Part shown: piece by piece, positions 6,639 to 7,973 of the stretch | Position numbering within the stretch: position 1 is the stretch's first letter | How the letters are laid out: every line of letters starts with the position of its first letter | NCBI GenBank assembly: GCA_028290245.1 | Contig: JAQGKG010000228.1 | Span: 1 to 7,973 of the forward strand | Length of the DNA stretch: 7,973 nt | Origin: Devosia sp. | Lineage (GTDB): Bacteria; Pseudomonadota; Alphaproteobacteria; Rhizobiales; Devosiaceae | Reading direction: 5' to 3' | Notes under the pieces: model-generated | The model's input: the letters and a program-made list of their open reading frames with translations, nothing else | The model's database searches: none | Told to the model about the DNA's origin: nothing | Program-made: the position numbers and the translations under genes

Positions 6639-7228
6639 GTCAGTGTCTCGGGGGCGAAACTGCGCAGAGCCGCCAGCAGCGGCAACAGGGGCAGGCCCAG
6701 AATGGTGAAATAGTCGCCGGTCACGGTTTCGAACAGGCGAATGCTCGGCCCTTCGAGGCGATAGGAGCCGACAGAGCCCAGCACTGCCTCGCCCTCGCGG
6801 CTGAGAACATCATCGCGTTCGGCGGTTGAAAAGTCGCGCATGGTCAGCTCGGCGGTCTCAATGTCTGACCACAGAAGCAGGTTATCGCGCGCTAACGCCA
6901 CGGCAGCATGCAGCCGATGGGTCTTGCCGCGCAAATGATCGAGCTGATCCGCAGCCTGATCCCAATCGAGTGGCTTGTGCAAAAGCTCGGTGCCCAGGCT
7001 TAACGTCTGGTCGGCGCCGATCACAATTGCGCCCGGATGGGCCGCAGAAACCGTCAGCGCCTTGCGTTGGGCCAGTAGCAACGCCACATCGCGACCGTCG
7101 CCGCCGGACGCCATAGTCGCGTCTTCGACTGCGCGTTCGTCGAGCTCGGCGGGATGCGCTGAAAATACCAATCCGGCCTGCTGCAGCAAGGCTTTGCGGG
7201 TTTGGCTCTGGCTGGCAAGGATCAACAT
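6635..7228 (-). CDS. maf: Maf family nucleotide pyrophosphatase (YceF-like)
   Basis: Maf proteins hydrolyse non-canonical or modified nucleoside triphosphates to monophosphates and are house-cleaning enzymes. The 197-residue protein shows LILASQSQTRKALL (2-15), GADQTL (71-76), HKPLD (84-88), GSYRLEG (154-160) and GDYFTILGLPL (171-181). GADQ rather than GADT, and the GS(Y/F)..EG block, resemble the E. coli YceF branch, for which m7GTP pyrophosphatase activity is reported. Substrate specificity here is an inference. I chose the ATG at 7228 because the family N-terminus begins exactly there, although no strong binding site is visible. A GTG at 7258 would add ten residues and would place coding sequence over two DnaA-like boxes. 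It is the first gene of the maf-aroE-coaE-dnaQ cluster and borders the putative origin. Confidence 0.93.
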   Translation of the reverse strand: MLILASQSQTRKALLQQAGLVFSAHPAELDERAVEDATMASGGDGRDVALLLAQRKALTVSAAHPGAIVIGADQTLSLGTELLHKPLDWDQAADQLDHLRGKTHRLHAAVALARDNLLLWSDIETAELTMRDFSTAERDDVLSREGEAVLGSVGSYRLEGPSIRLFETVTGDYFTILGLPLLPLLAALRSFAPETLT

Positions 7229-7238
7229 GGGGGCAATG

Positions 7239-7259
7239 TTTTCCACACTGTCATCCACA
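7239..7259 (+). promoter_or_regulatory. Pair of DnaA-like boxes
   Basis: TTTTCCACA (7239-7247) and TCATCCACA (7251-7259) each match the DnaA consensus TTATCCACA at 8 of 9 positions. They have the same orientation and start 12 bp apart. They lie just upstream of the chosen maf start. Binding is an inference. Confidence 0.65.
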
Positions 7260-7323
7260 GCTCAAGCCCAGGCTGTGATAATGACTCATGACTTTTGCGA
7301 AGTGGCCAAGTTGTTCGACTTGG

Positions 7324-7338
7324 TTACCAAAACGTTAA
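7324..7338. promoter_or_regulatory. CtrA-type site 1
   Basis: TTAC, seven bases, then TTAA matches the TTAA-N7-TTAA consensus at 7 of 8 positions. A short inverted repeat, CCAAGT-6 nt-ACTTGG (7306-7323), ends exactly where the site begins. Binding by CtrA is an inference. Confidence 0.5.
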
Positions 7339-7370
7339 CAGGCTGGCCCGGCACCATGATCTCAGCGGCC

Positions 7371-7391
7371 TATGGATAGGTCTGGGGATAA
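7371..7391 (-). promoter_or_regulatory. Second pair of DnaA-like boxes, inverted
   Basis: On the minus strand TTATCCCCA (7383-7391) matches the DnaA consensus at 8 of 9 positions and CTATCCATA (7371-7379) at 7 of 9. They again start 12 bp apart, with orientation opposite to the first pair. The second box is weak. Confidence 0.5.
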
Positions 7392-7436
7392 CCTCATGAG
7401 CCGAGTCAGCGCCCGCCAAGCGGATTTGCACAGGCG

Positions 7437-7461
7437 GATTCGAATCGTTGACTCCGGAGTC
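7437..7461. promoter_or_regulatory. Cluster of four GANTC (CcrM-type) methylation sites in two perfect palindromes
   Basis: GATTCGAATC (7437-7446) and GACTCCGGAGTC (7450-7461) are both perfect palindromes, and each contains two GANTC sites. Three further sites lie in the same interval, at 7283-7287, 7403-7407 and 7639-7643. GANTC is the target of the cell-cycle methyltransferase CcrM in alphaproteobacteria. The ccrM gene is not in this window. Confidence 0.7.
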
Positions 7462-7467
7462 GGGTGA

Positions 7468-7486
7468 TTAACGCCTCGTTAACCAT
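7468..7486. promoter_or_regulatory. CtrA-type site 2 (full consensus)
   Basis: TTAA-CGCCTCG-TTAA (7468-7482) is an exact TTAA-N7-TTAA match. Its right half extends to TTAACCAT, a form often reported for CtrA sites in alphaproteobacteria. It lies seven bases after the GANTC cluster. Confidence 0.7.
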
Positions 7487-7524
7487 TGTGGCACCCTCTT
7501 GGCACGTTAACACTTGGATGCGCG

Positions 7525-7543
7525 TTAACAGCCTGTTTACCAT
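7525..7543. promoter_or_regulatory. CtrA-type site 3
   Basis: TTAA-CAGCCTG-TTTA (7525-7539) matches the consensus at 7 of 8 positions and is also followed by CCAT. Aligned to site 2 it agrees at 14 of 19 positions, 57 bp further on. Another GTTAAC hexamer (7506-7511) lies between them as a lone half-site. Confidence 0.55.
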
Positions 7544-7597
7544 CGCCCTGCGCGCTTGTGCCGCCAAGGCCCCCAATTGTGGACTGCCGCGAATTGG

Positions 7598-7658
7598 CTC
7601 AAAACACCGCTATGATAATACTAATACGAAGTAAGACAGACTCTATTGGGGTTTTGAA
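7598..7658. other. AT-rich stretch: candidate DNA-unwinding element and hemE promoter zone
   Basis: The core 7611-7650 is about two-thirds A+T, in sharp contrast with the GC-rich surroundings. It contains TATGAT (7611-7616) and GATAAT (7614-7619), each 5 of 6 to a -10 element. The only -35-like hexamer, TTGGCT (7594-7599), is 11-14 bp away, which is too close for a standard promoter. An inverted repeat CCAATT-13 nt-AATTGG (7573-7597) lies just upstream. A GANTC site at 7639-7643 sits in the likely hemE leader. Whether this melts, promotes transcription or does both is open. Confidence 0.5.
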
Positions 7659-7670
7659 GGGAAGCGGAAC

Positions 7671-7973
7671 GTGACCCATAAACCCTTGCTGGCAACCGTG
7701 CTTGGCGAGAAGCAGGAGCGGCCTCCGATTTGGATCATGCGCCAGGCGGGTCGCTACCTGCCTGAATATCGCGAGATCCGCAGCCACACCAAAAACTTCC
7801 TCGAGCTTTGTTACACGCCCGATCTCGCGACCGAAGTAACCCTGCAACCGCTGCGTCGGTTCGATCTCGATGCTGCGATCCTGTTCTCGGACATTCTGGT
7901 GATACCCGATGCCTTGGGACAGTCGGTGCGCTTCGAACAGGGTGAAGGACCAGTCCTTGATCCGGTGAGTGTC
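7671..7973 (+). CDS. hemE: Uroporphyrinogen decarboxylase (5' part, runs off the window)
   Basis: HemE removes the four acetate carboxyl groups of uroporphyrinogen III to give coproporphyrinogen III in heme synthesis. Only the first 101 codons are present; the full protein is usually about 340-360 residues. The signature PPIWIMRQAGRYLPEYR (18-34) carries the substrate-binding arginines. FSDIL with Asp74 (72-76) contains the catalytic Asp that corresponds to Asp86 of the human enzyme. The start is a GTG at 7671 with GAAGGGA (7656-7662) 8 nt upstream, and no in-frame ATG gives a better beginning. The upstream interval is the putative origin, so CtrA- and GANTC-type sites may also influence its expression, as proposed for the Caulobacter hemE promoter. 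Confidence 0.96.
   Translation, partial: MTHKPLLATVLGEKQERPPIWIMRQAGRYLPEYREIRSHTKNFLELCYTPDLATEVTLQPLRRFDLDAAILFSDILVIPDALGQSVRFEQGEGPVLDPVSV

Larger units (their letters stand above)
7229..7670. other. oriC: Putative chromosomal replication origin (oriC) between maf and hemE
   Basis: This 442-bp interval has no convincing gene. It holds, from left to right, a pair of DnaA-like boxes, a CtrA-type site, a second DnaA-like pair in the opposite orientation, a cluster of GANTC sites, two more CtrA-type sites and an AT-rich stretch that ends at the hemE ribosome binding site. In Caulobacter crescentus the origin lies beside hemE and is controlled by DnaA, CtrA and GANTC methylation. Origins next to hemE are also known or predicted in other alphaproteobacteria. 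The flanking genes point away from the interval on both sides, as expected for an origin. The sites are sequence matches, and origin activity is an inference. Confidence 0.82.

Noticed and set aside
6975..7379. Plus-strand open frame running from inside maf into the origin interval
   Set aside because: It overlaps maf on the opposite strand and the origin sites, and shows no binding site or domain.
7424..7432. Additional DnaA box (ATTTGCACA)
   Set aside because: Only 6 of 9 positions match the consensus, which is expected by chance in an interval of this size.
7486..7674. A 62-codon plus-strand open frame starting at TTG, with an N-terminus that resembles a lipoprotein signal (LTAC)
   Set aside because: It has no ribosome binding site, covers a CtrA-type site and the AT-rich stretch, and overlaps the hemE start. 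Its content looks like chance reading of non-coding DNA.
1..7973. Mobile elements, CRISPR arrays, tRNA or rRNA genes, toxin-antitoxin or defence modules
   Set aside because: I saw no transposase, spaced direct-repeat array, tRNA-like cloverleaf or toxin-like partner. All genes but the small regulator and the fxsA, Smr and Tim44-like proteins are well-characterised core functions.

Overview
The window reads as a piece of an alphaproteobacterial chromosome, most likely from the order Hyphomicrobiales (Rhizobiales). The evidence is a GC-rich sequence with tightly packed housekeeping genes in an order familiar from that group (hslU, Smr, Tim44-like, fxsA, secB, dnaQ, coaE, aroE, maf, hemE), together with CtrA-type and GANTC (CcrM-type) sites beside hemE. 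A Devosia-like source is possible, but the sequence alone does not settle the genus.

Layout. Positions 79-1383 (+) encode the protease ATPase HslU. A pair of inverted GC-rich palindromic repeats (about 1402-1504) separates it from a convergent three-gene cluster on the minus strand, read from 3236 down to 1530: a Tim44-like membrane-anchored protein, an Smr-domain protein and a small XRE-type regulator. A divergent promoter region (3237-3394) leads rightward into fxsA, from a TTG start, and then secB, which ends at a strong intrinsic terminator. A second minus-strand cluster, maf-aroE-coaE-dnaQ, runs from 7228 down to 4492. Its genes overlap or abut, so it is probably one transcript.

The most informative part is the 442-bp non-coding interval 7229-7670 between maf and hemE. 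It carries two spaced pairs of DnaA-box-like 9-mers, three TTAA-N7-TTAA-type CtrA sites, seven GANTC sites (four within 25 bp, in two perfect palindromes) and an AT-rich stretch just before hemE. The chromosome origin of Caulobacter and of several other alphaproteobacteria lies beside hemE, so this interval is very probably oriC. The two flanking transcription units, maf-dnaQ leftward and hemE rightward, point away from it.

Functionally the genes are core: proteolysis (HslU), protein export and membrane biogenesis (SecB, Tim44-like, FxsA), replication proofreading (DnaQ), coenzyme A, shikimate and heme synthesis (CoaE, AroE, HemE), nucleotide house-cleaning (Maf) and nucleic-acid processing (Smr). 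I found no mobile element, CRISPR array, tRNA, rRNA or defence system. The novelty lies in the architecture of the origin, in the repeat pair, and in two genes that I would have expected from memory of related genomes but that are absent.
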